Part shown: positions 24,522 through 31,601 of the stretch, piece by piece
How the letters are laid out: every line of letters starts with the position of its first letter
How positions within the stretch are numbered: position 1 is the stretch's first letter
Notes under the pieces: model-generated
What the model saw: only the letters and a program-made list of their open reading frames with translations
Told to the model about the DNA's origin: nothing
The model's database searches: none
From: Niastella sp.
Lineage (GTDB): Bacteria > Bacteroidota > Bacteroidia > Chitinophagales > Chitinophagaceae
Assembly: GCA_017744515.1 (NCBI GenBank)
Contig: JAGIBF010000078.1
Location: 1-39,064, forward strand
Direction of reading: 5' to 3'
Length of the DNA stretch: 39,064 nt
Position numbers and translations under genes: made by a program

Positions 24522-25334
24522 CTATTTGGCAAGGTCGGAATACAATTGCAAATAGTCTGTTAAATCGGACTCGGCATTGTAGGTAAGTACTTTTTTACCT
24601 TTCACCTTACCAAACTCCTCTACCAGTTTCTTGTCGACCTTTTCAGCTCCAAATGTCACGGCATCCGCATAGGTAGCGCCACCACGCATCAAGGCTGTAT
24701 TGTTAAGCTCTTTGAAGGGTTCCAGGTCTTTATCCTTGATGTTTGGGCTGATATTGGCCAACTTCAGGAAATTGGGACTCAGTTTTTCCTTAAAACTGTT
24801 ATTACCGATGGTATAGATCACTTTGCTGTGGGCAAATACCGGCTCTTTTTTATAGGCCGTTTTTTGATACAGAGGAATAAGACCGGTCATCCAACCACTG
24901 CAGTGGATAATGTCTGGAGGCCAGCCAAATTTCTTAACGGTTTCCAGGGCGCCTTTGCAGAAAAATACGGTACGCAGACCATTGTCGTCGAACCACTTTT
25001 CGTCATCGTCATGAAATATGGACTTGCGTTTGAACAGGTCTTCATTGTCGAGGAAATAAACCTGCAGACGGGCGTTGGGCAGGGAAGCCACTTTGATCTG
25101 GAGGGGAAAATCATCATTGTCAACAGAGACGTTAATACCAGATAGCCGTACTACTTCATGGAGCCTGTGCCGCCTCTCATTGATCACCCCAAAGCGGGGC
25201 ATAATGCAACGAACTTCGAAACCACCTTCATTTGCTTTTATCGCCAGCCGGTTAACAGTTTCCGAGAATTCTGTCAGCTCCAGGTATGGAGACATTTCGT
25301 TGGCAATAAATAAAATTCTTTTCTTTGTCAGCAT
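24522..25334 (-). CDS. GT5 glycogen/starch synthase N-terminal-domain protein (half-length)
   Basis: 270 residues from the ATG at 25334. It matches only the N-terminal Rossmann domain of glycogen synthase: KRILFIANEMSPYLELTEFS, GFEVRCIMPRFGVINERRHR, VYFLDNEDLFKRKS, PDIIHCSGWMTGLIPLY and AVTFGAEKVDK. The ADP-glucose-binding C-terminal domain is missing, and the glucan-binding KxGGL motif near the N-terminus is replaced by SPYLELTEF. It cannot be assumed to make glycogen. Half-length versions of this protein next to panC recur in Bacteroidota as I recall, so this is a conserved short form, not a fresh truncation. An exact -7 box supports the chosen start. Confidence 0.85.
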   Translation of the reverse strand: MLTKKRILFIANEMSPYLELTEFSETVNRLAIKANEGGFEVRCIMPRFGVINERRHRLHEVVRLSGINVSVDNDDFPLQIKVASLPNARLQVYFLDNEDLFKRKSIFHDDDEKWFDDNGLRTVFFCKGALETVKKFGWPPDIIHCSGWMTGLIPLYQKTAYKKEPVFAHSKVIYTIGNNSFKEKLSPNFLKLANISPNIKDKDLEPFKELNNTALMRGGATYADAVTFGAEKVDKKLVEEFGKVKGKKVLTYNAESDLTDYLQLYSDLAK

Positions 25335-25379
25335 TATGATTATAATTGGTTGCGGATAACCATTTTTAAAAACAGGGTG

Positions 25380-25387
25380 CAAAGTTA
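25380..25387 (-). promoter_or_regulatory. -7 promoter box of the GT5-like gene
   Basis: TAACTTTG on the minus strand, exact TAnnTTTG, 45 bases before the start codon at 25334. It overlaps the longest version of the frame (start 25382) and rules that start out. Confidence 0.6.
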
Positions 25388-25446
25388 AGGTATTTTATTA
25401 GAAAAATGGGGGGCATAGCCTATCCCATGCCTTTAAATCGCTCAAA

Positions 25447-26292
25447 ATGATCATTTTTAAGCAGGCTGCAGCACTGGGAAAGTATTTGGAGCAGCAAGGA
25501 TCGATGCAACGAAAAACAGGCTTCATTCCCACAATGGGAGCGCTTCACGAAGGGCATCTAACCCTGGTGAAGGAAGCTCAAAAACATATAGACATCACGG
25601 TTTGCAGCATTTTTGTGAACCCCACGCAGTTCAACGATCCCAACGATTATAAGAAGTATCCCAAGACGCTCGACAAGGACATCTGCCAACTGGAGAAGGT
25701 GGGTACAGATGTTCTTTTCCTGCCATCTGTGGACGAAATGTATCCACAGGGTATGCACCAGTTGGAACATTATGACCTGGGTTATCTTGAAACGATCCTG
25801 GAGGGGCAATTCCGGCCGGGTCACTTTCAGGGTGTGTGCCAGGTGATGGCCAGATTGTTGCAGCAGGTGCGGCCCGATCAGTTGTTCATGGGCCAGAAGG
25901 ATTACCAGCAATGTATGGTAGTGAAGTGGCTGTTGAAGTACTTAAAGATGGACACGAAGTTTGTGGCTGTGCCCACGATCCGGGAGGCCGACGGGCTGGC
26001 CATGAGTAGCCGCAATATGCGGTTGCCGGAGGCAGACAGGAAAAAGGCCTCCGCCATTTACCGGGCGTTGGATCATATACGACAGCACCTGGCCATAGGG
26101 GCGCTCGCGCCGCTACAGGCTGAAGCTGCCGGTATACTGGAGCAGGCAGGTTTTAAGATTGAATACATCGCGTTAGCGGATGCCGACACGCTGGCTCCCC
26201 AGGATAGCTGGGATGGGCAACAGCACCTGGTAGCACTCATTGCCGCCTTTTTGGGTGAAGTGAGGTTGATAGATAATATGCGGATGGGATAG
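25447..26292 (+). CDS. panC: Pantothenate synthetase (pantoate-beta-alanine ligase)
   Basis: 281 residues. The ATP-binding motif MGALHEGHLTLV lies at residues 30-41, VNPTQFNDPNDYKKYPKT and FMGQKDYQQCMVVKW follow, and the second nucleotide-binding block is LAMSSRNMRLP. The enzyme condenses pantoate with beta-alanine using ATP, the last step of vitamin B5 synthesis, in the cytoplasm. Beta-alanine comes from PanD, whose gene lies 4.9 kb further on after a cluster of signalling genes. The gene is divergent from the GT5-like gene and converges on a histidine kinase gene with 8 bases between stops. Confidence 0.97.
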   Translation: MIIFKQAAALGKYLEQQGSMQRKTGFIPTMGALHEGHLTLVKEAQKHIDITVCSIFVNPTQFNDPNDYKKYPKTLDKDICQLEKVGTDVLFLPSVDEMYPQGMHQLEHYDLGYLETILEGQFRPGHFQGVCQVMARLLQQVRPDQLFMGQKDYQQCMVVKWLLKYLKMDTKFVAVPTIREADGLAMSSRNMRLPEADRKKASAIYRALDHIRQHLAIGALAPLQAEAAGILEQAGFKIEYIALADADTLAPQDSWDGQQHLVALIAAFLGEVRLIDNMRMG

Positions 26293-26300
26293 CTGGCTCT

Positions 26301-27089
26301 TTAAGCAGCCATGTTGTTGTCGTGAAAGGGTATACGGACAGACAGTGAGCAGCCGCGACCCTGACCGGACTGTACGACTGCTTCCCCCCTGAATGTCCTG
26401 GCCCGCTCATAAATTCCAGGCAGGCCTACCCCTACCCTTGCTTGTTGCAAGTCAAAGCCTATACCATTGTCCTTTATGCAGAGGTGAACAATCCCATCTT
26501 CCAGCTTCAAGGATATTTTCACCTTCGATGCTTTGCTATATTTGATCGTATTGGTCATTTGTTCCTGGATGATGCGGAACAAGGCAATCTTTTTGGAGGA
26601 TGACAGCAATTCATAATTGTTATTGTCATAAGAAAAGGAGATCGAAAAGGCTTGTGTATAGCTGATCTCATCTACCAGCGTGTTGATGTCTTCCATCAAT
26701 GTGTGTTCTTTCCTGGGCTGACCAGTCAATCTGGAAGATAAACTACGTACTTCTTCTATCGCTTTCAACAGTGATCCCAATGCCCTGCCTTGCAGTTGTT
26801 GATTAAACTCATCAGGCAATTCCATTGCTTCCAGCGTGAGTTTGGCTACCATCATCAACTGGTTCACATTATCGTGCAACTCGTGAGCGATGTGTTTGCG
26901 TTCTTTTCTCTGCGCTGCAGCTATGGTTTTCTTGATCTCTTTTTGATGTTTTTGTCTTTCCTGCGCCAGTTCCTGTTCATGTTTTTCCTTCTGGCCTGTT
27001 AAAGGGAAGGAATAGATGGGCTGATCTTTGGGCTGGCTGAAAACCGGGGATTGTTTGCGTTGCGGATCGAATAGTAAATACGGCTGCAT
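26301..27089 (-). CDS. Soluble histidine kinase of the NarL-partner (HisKA_3) type
   Basis: 262 residues with no membrane segment and no recognisable sensor domain. Residues 30-65 form a coiled coil. The phosphorylated His is His72 in HIAHELHDNVNQ. The HATPase_c domain shows the N box EQMTNTIKYSKA, the G1 box DNGIGFD and the G2 box GVGLPGIYERA, all intact. It should phosphorylate a response regulator, likely one of the two encoded nearby, but what it senses cannot be read from the sequence; the coiled coil may be the signal input or bind a partner. Confidence 0.9.
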   Translation of the reverse strand: MQPYLLFDPQRKQSPVFSQPKDQPIYSFPLTGQKEKHEQELAQERQKHQKEIKKTIAAAQRKERKHIAHELHDNVNQLMMVAKLTLEAMELPDEFNQQLQGRALGSLLKAIEEVRSLSSRLTGQPRKEHTLMEDINTLVDEISYTQAFSISFSYDNNNYELLSSSKKIALFRIIQEQMTNTIKYSKASKVKISLKLEDGIVHLCIKDNGIGFDLQQARVGVGLPGIYERARTFRGEAVVQSGQGRGCSLSVRIPFHDNNMAA

Positions 27090-27352
27090 AGTTGGATTTT
27101 ATAGCGGGGTAATTTATATAGGGGTCAACTTGCAAAGAATGCGAATCAAACAGGTTCAACAAAAACTGTGCGCTGCCAAATAATGCTTTTAGGAAAGATC
27201 TGGTGACAACAAATTCATGCACGCGTTTTCCTGTTTGTTGGGCCTTCCGGGTCAAAACATCACAGGCAGCACACAGCTAAGGATACGAACCATTACCATT
27301 AAACATTAAACCTTAAACCTTAATTTATGAAAAAAGCAAAAAAGTATATCGT

Positions 27353-27721
27353 TTACAGGCCGGTGATAAGGCCGGGGATCTTGTCGAAGTCTTTGGATTT
27401 ATCCAGGAAATCAACTGCTCCCAGTGACAGGCAAAGTTTCTTCAAATAATTATCAACCTGATTGGTGAGCACGAATGCTTTGAGTTCCCACTGTTGCTGG
27501 TTAATGACCCGGAGCACATCGATCCCGGTTTTGCCTGGCAACCCAATATCGAGGATCACCACATCTGTTTTTCCTTCCTGCAATATTCCCAGTGCTTCTT
27601 CGTAATTGCCGGCTTCCTTTACTTCTGCCACATTTTTCAATTCCGTCAACATACTGCTTAGCCGCTCTCTGATGAGCGTTGAATCTTCTACCAGGAGTAT
27701 CGCCAGCATGTTGTTTGTCAT
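27353..27721 (-). CDS. Stand-alone response regulator receiver domain
   Basis: 122 residues, only a receiver domain. Acidic pair Glu12-Asp13 (LLVEDS), phosphoacceptor Asp58 (VVILDIGLPGKTG), the conserved Thr in FVLTNQ and the Lys in FLDKSKD are present, so it should be phosphorylated. It lacks an output domain, so it acts by protein contact or as a phosphate sink or relay. A -7-like box (27739-27745) and a dyad (27791-27808) lie upstream. A start at Met5 (27709) is also possible. Confidence 0.9.
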   Translation of the reverse strand: MTNNMLAILLVEDSTLIRERLSSMLTELKNVAEVKEAGNYEEALGILQEGKTDVVILDIGLPGKTGIDVLRVINQQQWELKAFVLTNQVDNYLKKLCLSLGAVDFLDKSKDFDKIPGLITGL

Positions 27722-27738
27722 TAACCGTTTTGTTGATA

Positions 27739-27745
27739 CAAAGTA
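27739..27745 (-). promoter_or_regulatory. -7-like box of the stand-alone receiver gene
   Basis: TACTTTG on the minus strand, identical to the heptamer before the GH109 gene and one base shorter than TAnnTTTG. Predicted leader about 11 bases. Confidence 0.4.
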
Positions 27746-27790
27746 ACATCATCCGGGAGCCGGAAAAAATAGAGCATACGATGAACGTTC

Positions 27791-27808
27791 TGTAGTATAT
27801 GTACTACA
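27791..27808. promoter_or_regulatory. Dyad between the two response-regulator genes
   Basis: TGTAGTA-TATG-TACTACA, a perfect 7-bp inverted repeat with a 4-base spacer, about 46 bases upstream of the -7-like box of the receiver gene. Spacing and symmetry suit binding by a dimeric LuxR/NarL-type regulator such as the one encoded at 27837. Confidence 0.4.
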
Positions 27809-27836
27809 AACGGAGCAGAACAGGTAGTAGAGGTCT

Positions 27837-28469
27837 TTAAATCAAATGATTTTCAATGGCGTAGCGGGTTAGCTCAGCATTGGTTTTGAAGTTCATCTTC
27901 TCCAGAATGCGGGCACGGTAGGTGCTTACGGTGGTAACGCCCAGCGAGAGTTTTTCTGCAATTTCAGACACCGATCTGCCGGAAGCCAGCAGCTTGAATA
28001 CGTTGTACTCGCGATCGGACAATGCTTCATGGGCAGGGGCATCGGAAGCCGGGGAATCCAGTTTATCGGCCAGCCTTTCAGCTACTGCTGCTGTTATATA
28101 TTTTCTTCCTTGCAGTACACGGTTTACTGCCGTGACCAGCTCTTCCGCAGCAAGGCTTTTATTGAGGTAGCCTGATGCGCCGGCTTTCAATACGCGGAGT
28201 GCGTACTGTTCTTCGGGATGTATGCTCAATATCAATACCGGTAATTTAGGAGCATGCTGGCGTATCTGGCCAAGGGCATCGAGTCCGCTTTGTCCGGGCA
28301 TCGACAGGTCGGAGATCACAACGCTCCATTCTTCACTGAATACTTTTTTAAGCAGGCTTTCTGCATCGCTTACCATCTCGATATGTGCACCGGGAAACTC
28401 TTCCAACAGTATTAGTTTAAGGCCTGCCTGTATGATGGTATGATCATCTGCAATAAGTATACGTAACAT
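27837..28469 (-). CDS. NarL/FixJ-family response regulator
   Basis: 210 residues. Receiver domain: Asp8-Asp9 (LIADDHTI), phosphoacceptor Asp54 (VVISDLSMPGQSG), Ser in LILSIHPEEQ, Lys in GYLNKSL. The C-terminal LuxR-type helix-turn-helix runs from ALSDREYNVFKLLASG through VSEIAEKLSLGVTTVSTYRA to RILEKMNFKTNAELTRY. It starts 19 bases after the stop of the 787-residue kinase gene, so the two form a two-component pair. The open frame extends to 28559, but MLRILIADDH at 28469 is the natural start. It is the only DNA-binding output in this cluster. Confidence 0.95.
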   Translation of the reverse strand: MLRILIADDHTIIQAGLKLILLEEFPGAHIEMVSDAESLLKKVFSEEWSVVISDLSMPGQSGLDALGQIRQHAPKLPVLILSIHPEEQYALRVLKAGASGYLNKSLAAEELVTAVNRVLQGRKYITAAVAERLADKLDSPASDAPAHEALSDREYNVFKLLASGRSVSEIAEKLSLGVTTVSTYRARILEKMNFKTNAELTRYAIENHLI

Positions 28470-28488
28470 AAGATAAGTGTTCTGTATT

Positions 28489-30852
28489 TTATAAGGGAAC
28501 GACCACTGAAACGGTTGTTCCGCTGCCCGGTGAGCCGGCAATCTCATATTGTCCTCCAATATTAATCACCCGCTCACGCATACCCAACACGCCGAGTGTC
28601 TTTTTCTTTCCGGCCACGCCGGCTTCAAAGCCCTTTCCATTATCGGCTATTGTCATCACGAACCTGTTCTCTTTACAATCAATGGTGACATCAACTTTGG
28701 TGGCTCCCGAATGACGGGCCACATTGGTCAGTGCCTCCTGGTATACCCGGAATATGGCGGTAGCTTTTTCGGCCGGGATCACGGGCGATTGTTCGGGCAT
28801 GGAGAGCTGCACTGATATATTGAACCTCGTTTCAAACTCTGCACCATGCCATTCTATAGCCGGGAATAATCCAAAATCATCCAATGCAGCAGGCCGCAAT
28901 CCTGTAGATATGCGCCGTACCGTTTTTACCATTTCATCCAACAGCTCCAGCAGGTTGGCAAACTTAGTCTTGATATTATCATTATCTGCAGATGCTTTTT
29001 TGGACAGCCATACTACGTCCATCTTAAGGCCTGTGAGTTGCTGGCCCAGTTCGTCGTGTATCTCCCGGGAAATCCTCAATTGTTCCTGTTCTCTTACTTC
29101 CAGCTGGTGGGCCGAAAGCAGCCTGAGTTGTTCTGTTCTTTCCTGCACCTGCCGTTCAAGGTGTTCGTTGAACATCCTAAGTTTTTGCTCGATCAGTCGT
29201 CGTTCTGTAATGTCTCTTATGGAGGCTGTGATCAATAATCCTTCGTCTGTTTGCAGGGGTGACAGGCTGATCTCGACAGGAAACATGACCCCGTCTTTTT
29301 TTTGCGCTTCCAATTCCCTGCCGGCTCCCATCGCTCTTGCCTGCGGATTTTTAATATAGCTTTTTACATGCTCCGTATGCCCCTTCTGCAATATATCAGG
29401 AATTAATATTTCGACTGGTTTTCCCATTAGTTCTTCCCGGGTGTATTGGAATACTTCTTCTACCTGCTTGTTGGTCATTTCTATAATGCCCCTGGCATTT
29501 ACGATCACGGTAGCATCCGGCGCAGCATTCAGCAGATCACGAAACTTTTGTTCGGCTCTTTTTCTTTCGGTAATATCCCTTATCACTGTAACTGTTCCTG
29601 TATTATGATCCTCTTTCCTGATAATGGAAGATGAAACAAGTACGTCGATAAGGGTATCATCTTTCATGTGATGCCGGGCCTCGCCTTTCCAGTAGCCGTT
29701 CTTCAGGTACGCCTGGCGCAGTTCATCGGGGTTGTGTTTTTCGTAGATGGGTTTTATAATTGCCCGGAACTCACGTCCTATGACTTCTGCGGCTGTCCAT
29801 CCGTACATTTCTTCTGCGCCTTTGTTCCAGGACACGACACGGAAATCGTTGTCCGTGGAAATGATCGCATCAGAGATATTCTGGAGCAGGGAGGCATTGT
29901 ATATGATCTCATCTTCGCTTCGCTTCAATGCTTTGTAAACGCTTTCTTTTTCTGCATCCCACTTGTTCAATAATCCTATGGCATTCCAGATCAGCAGCAG
30001 GAAAAAAGTAATTACTGCCATGACCAGCAGGGTTACGCCGAACTCTGTAGTAAACACGCCTTTCCAATGGCCATGTAATCGCAGCCATCCCAACAACACC
30101 GGCACGACTATGGTGGCGGGTATAAAGAAGCGTGCTACCCTACTGCCGGCATGTGCTCCTGTAATGACGCCCATCACTCCTTTATCCGGATTGGCCAACA
30201 GACAGGCCAGGGACAGTAATAAATAGCAGGTGGCAGAAAGGAAGGACATCGGTATGTATTCGAGTATAGCGTTGAATACTTCTACTCTGTACAGGTATCC
30301 TATCATAGAGAAAAAAGCGACCAGGATAATGAGGAGTGCAATGGTTTGGATGACCCTATGGCTGCGTAGGGAATCTGCCGGCAGCAGGAACAAGGTGATG
30401 CCTGTCAGCACAAAGCAAAAGGCAGCATTGGGTGCTATGATGCTCATTCTGCCGGCCGCCATTTCTGTCAGCACCTTTCCGGTAAATAGTAGTTTGTCGG
30501 GTTCCAGGTCAATGATCCCAAACAGGCTAAGCAGTTTCCACAATCCAAAGCTGGCGATCACAATGGCAAGACTCCTGCCCAGTTGTACCCTGACAGTGCC
30601 AATGTCGTCTGGCGCTCTTAAAAACAGGAAAGCTATAGCAGCCAAACCCATGATGGTGGCTGAAACGGGGTTCATGTTCACTTTGTCGGCAAAGGGGCTC
30701 CTGAGTACCGGGAGGTCAAATTGCCAGCCGATCAATACAAGAAGAGAAATGAGTAAGGTAGCGCCTGACAGGTACACGGCCCACTGCCTGAGCTGTTGCT
30801 TAAGCCGCGTGTCGATGTTTTTTTCCTGGTTTATGGCATAGTCTACAGGCAT
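28489..30852 (-). CDS. Membrane-bound PAS-PAS histidine kinase (HisKA_3 type)
   Basis: 787 residues. The first 310 or so contain about eight hydrophobic segments, a multi-spanning membrane sensor of unassigned type. Two PAS/PAC units follow, each ending in the typical TVTVIRDITERKRAE or LITASIRDITERRLIE. A coiled coil (FNEHLERQVQERTEQLRLLS) leads to the dimerisation/phosphotransfer region with His599 in ISREIHDELGQQLTGLKMDV. The ATPase domain has YQEALTNVARHSG and IADNGKGFE. It is cotranscribed with the NarL-type regulator. The signal is unknown; a ligand of the membrane part or redox state through PAS are possible. Confidence 0.93.
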   Translation of the reverse strand: MPVDYAINQEKNIDTRLKQQLRQWAVYLSGATLLISLLVLIGWQFDLPVLRSPFADKVNMNPVSATIMGLAAIAFLFLRAPDDIGTVRVQLGRSLAIVIASFGLWKLLSLFGIIDLEPDKLLFTGKVLTEMAAGRMSIIAPNAAFCFVLTGITLFLLPADSLRSHRVIQTIALLIILVAFFSMIGYLYRVEVFNAILEYIPMSFLSATCYLLLSLACLLANPDKGVMGVITGAHAGSRVARFFIPATIVVPVLLGWLRLHGHWKGVFTTEFGVTLLVMAVITFFLLLIWNAIGLLNKWDAEKESVYKALKRSEDEIIYNASLLQNISDAIISTDNDFRVVSWNKGAEEMYGWTAAEVIGREFRAIIKPIYEKHNPDELRQAYLKNGYWKGEARHHMKDDTLIDVLVSSSIIRKEDHNTGTVTVIRDITERKRAEQKFRDLLNAAPDATVIVNARGIIEMTNKQVEEVFQYTREELMGKPVEILIPDILQKGHTEHVKSYIKNPQARAMGAGRELEAQKKDGVMFPVEISLSPLQTDEGLLITASIRDITERRLIEQKLRMFNEHLERQVQERTEQLRLLSAHQLEVREQEQLRISREIHDELGQQLTGLKMDVVWLSKKASADNDNIKTKFANLLELLDEMVKTVRRISTGLRPAALDDFGLFPAIEWHGAEFETRFNISVQLSMPEQSPVIPAEKATAIFRVYQEALTNVARHSGATKVDVTIDCKENRFVMTIADNGKGFEAGVAGKKKTLGVLGMRERVINIGGQYEIAGSPGSGTTVSVVVPL

Positions 30853-30976
30853 GATATCTTTGAACCCGTATTGAGGTTATCCGATCAGGTATAATGAATT
30901 GATTTTCTACCACTAATTGCATACAGTGAGGGTCTGTAAGCGGTGAGCCATAACCGGTATCAAATTAGCCTTTTTT

Positions 30977-30991
30977 TGCTCATAATGAGCA
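30977..30991. promoter_or_regulatory. Palindrome TGCTCAT-A-ATGAGCA upstream of the kinase gene
   Basis: Perfect 7-1-7 inverted repeat next to a run of seven T, 10 bases upstream of the -7-like box TAATTTG (minus strand). Candidate operator for the kinase-regulator pair. Confidence 0.35.
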
Positions 30992-31102
30992 TTTAAGGGT
31001 AAAAATTTATCATTGCACCGGGGTCAGCAGACAATAGGCCACATTATTATTTACGCTAATTCGTCATCAACTAACAAACGTTCGAAACTCAGTAAACTTT
31101 TA

Positions 31103-31110
31103 TAGCTTTG
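31103..31110 (+). promoter_or_regulatory. -7 promoter box of panD
   Basis: TAGCTTTG, exact TAnnTTTG, giving a leader of about 68 bases before the ATG at 31185. Confidence 0.6.
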
Positions 31111-31184
31111 CAGCCGTTTTTATAGGGCGCTCAATATTGGGGCGTTTCCGAAATGGAAATTAACAGTCAAATCAATCAACGATC

Positions 31185-31529
31185 ATGGATATAGAAGTGC
31201 TCAAATCCAAGGTACACCGGGCAGTAATTACTGAAGCCAATCTCAACTATGTGGGTAGTCTTACGCTCGACGAGGACCTGATGGATGCAGCCAATATGAT
31301 AGAACACGAAAAGATCCAGGTAGTAAATGTCAATAATGGCTCCCGGATCGAAACTTATCTTATCAAGGGTAAAAGAGGCTCAGGCGTGTGCTGCCTCAAT
31401 GGTCCCGCTGCCCGCCAGGGTGCTGCCGGTGATATTGTGATCATCATTTCTTACGCCCGCATGGACTTCGAAAAGGCTAAATCCTTTAAACCGTGGTTAG
31501 TATTCCCAAAAGAGGGCAATAAATTATAA
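31185..31529 (+). CDS. panD: Aspartate 1-decarboxylase
   Basis: 114 residues. The self-cleavage site that creates the pyruvoyl cofactor is Gly24-Ser25 in NYVGSLTLDEDLMDAA; HRAVITEANLNY precedes it and GSGVCCLNGPAARQGAAGD is the conserved C-terminal block. The enzyme converts aspartate to beta-alanine for pantothenate synthesis with PanC. It is normally next to panC in this group of bacteria as I recall, but here 4.9 kb separates them and panD has its own promoter. Confidence 0.97.
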   Translation: MDIEVLKSKVHRAVITEANLNYVGSLTLDEDLMDAANMIEHEKIQVVNVNNGSRIETYLIKGKRGSGVCCLNGPAARQGAAGDIVIIISYARMDFEKAKSFKPWLVFPKEGNKL

Positions 31530-31532
31530 CTA

Positions 31533-31559
31533 TACCGTTATAATAACATTACCGTTATA
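31533..31559 (+). repeat. 10-base direct repeat before the flippase-like gene
   Basis: TACCGTTATA at 31533-31542 and again at 31550-31559, period 17, ending 9 bases before an exact -7 box (31569-31576). A regulator could bind here. Confidence 0.5.
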
Positions 31560-31568
31560 TATTGTCCC

Positions 31569-31576
31569 TATTTTTG
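31569..31576 (+). promoter_or_regulatory. -7 box before the flippase-like gene
   Basis: TATTTTTG, exact TAnnTTTG, 26 bases before the ATG at 31602. It suggests that this gene and rfaE2 can be transcribed apart from panD. Confidence 0.5.
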
Positions 31577-31601
31577 CTGACAACCAATTTCTCCCGAACT
31601 T

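Larger units (their letters stand above)
30853..31184. other. 332-base divergent intergenic region between the kinase gene and panD
   Basis: It contains the panD -7 box (31103-31110), a -7-like TAATTTG on the minus strand (30961-30967) that could serve the kinase gene, and a perfect palindrome at 30977-30991. No frame or RNA gene is recognisable. Confidence 0.6.

Noticed and set aside
27327..27449. 40-codon plus-strand frame starting MKKAKKYIVYRPV
   Set aside because: Mostly antisense to the stand-alone receiver gene, no terminator or promoter; the AT-rich tandem sequence before it explains the ATG.
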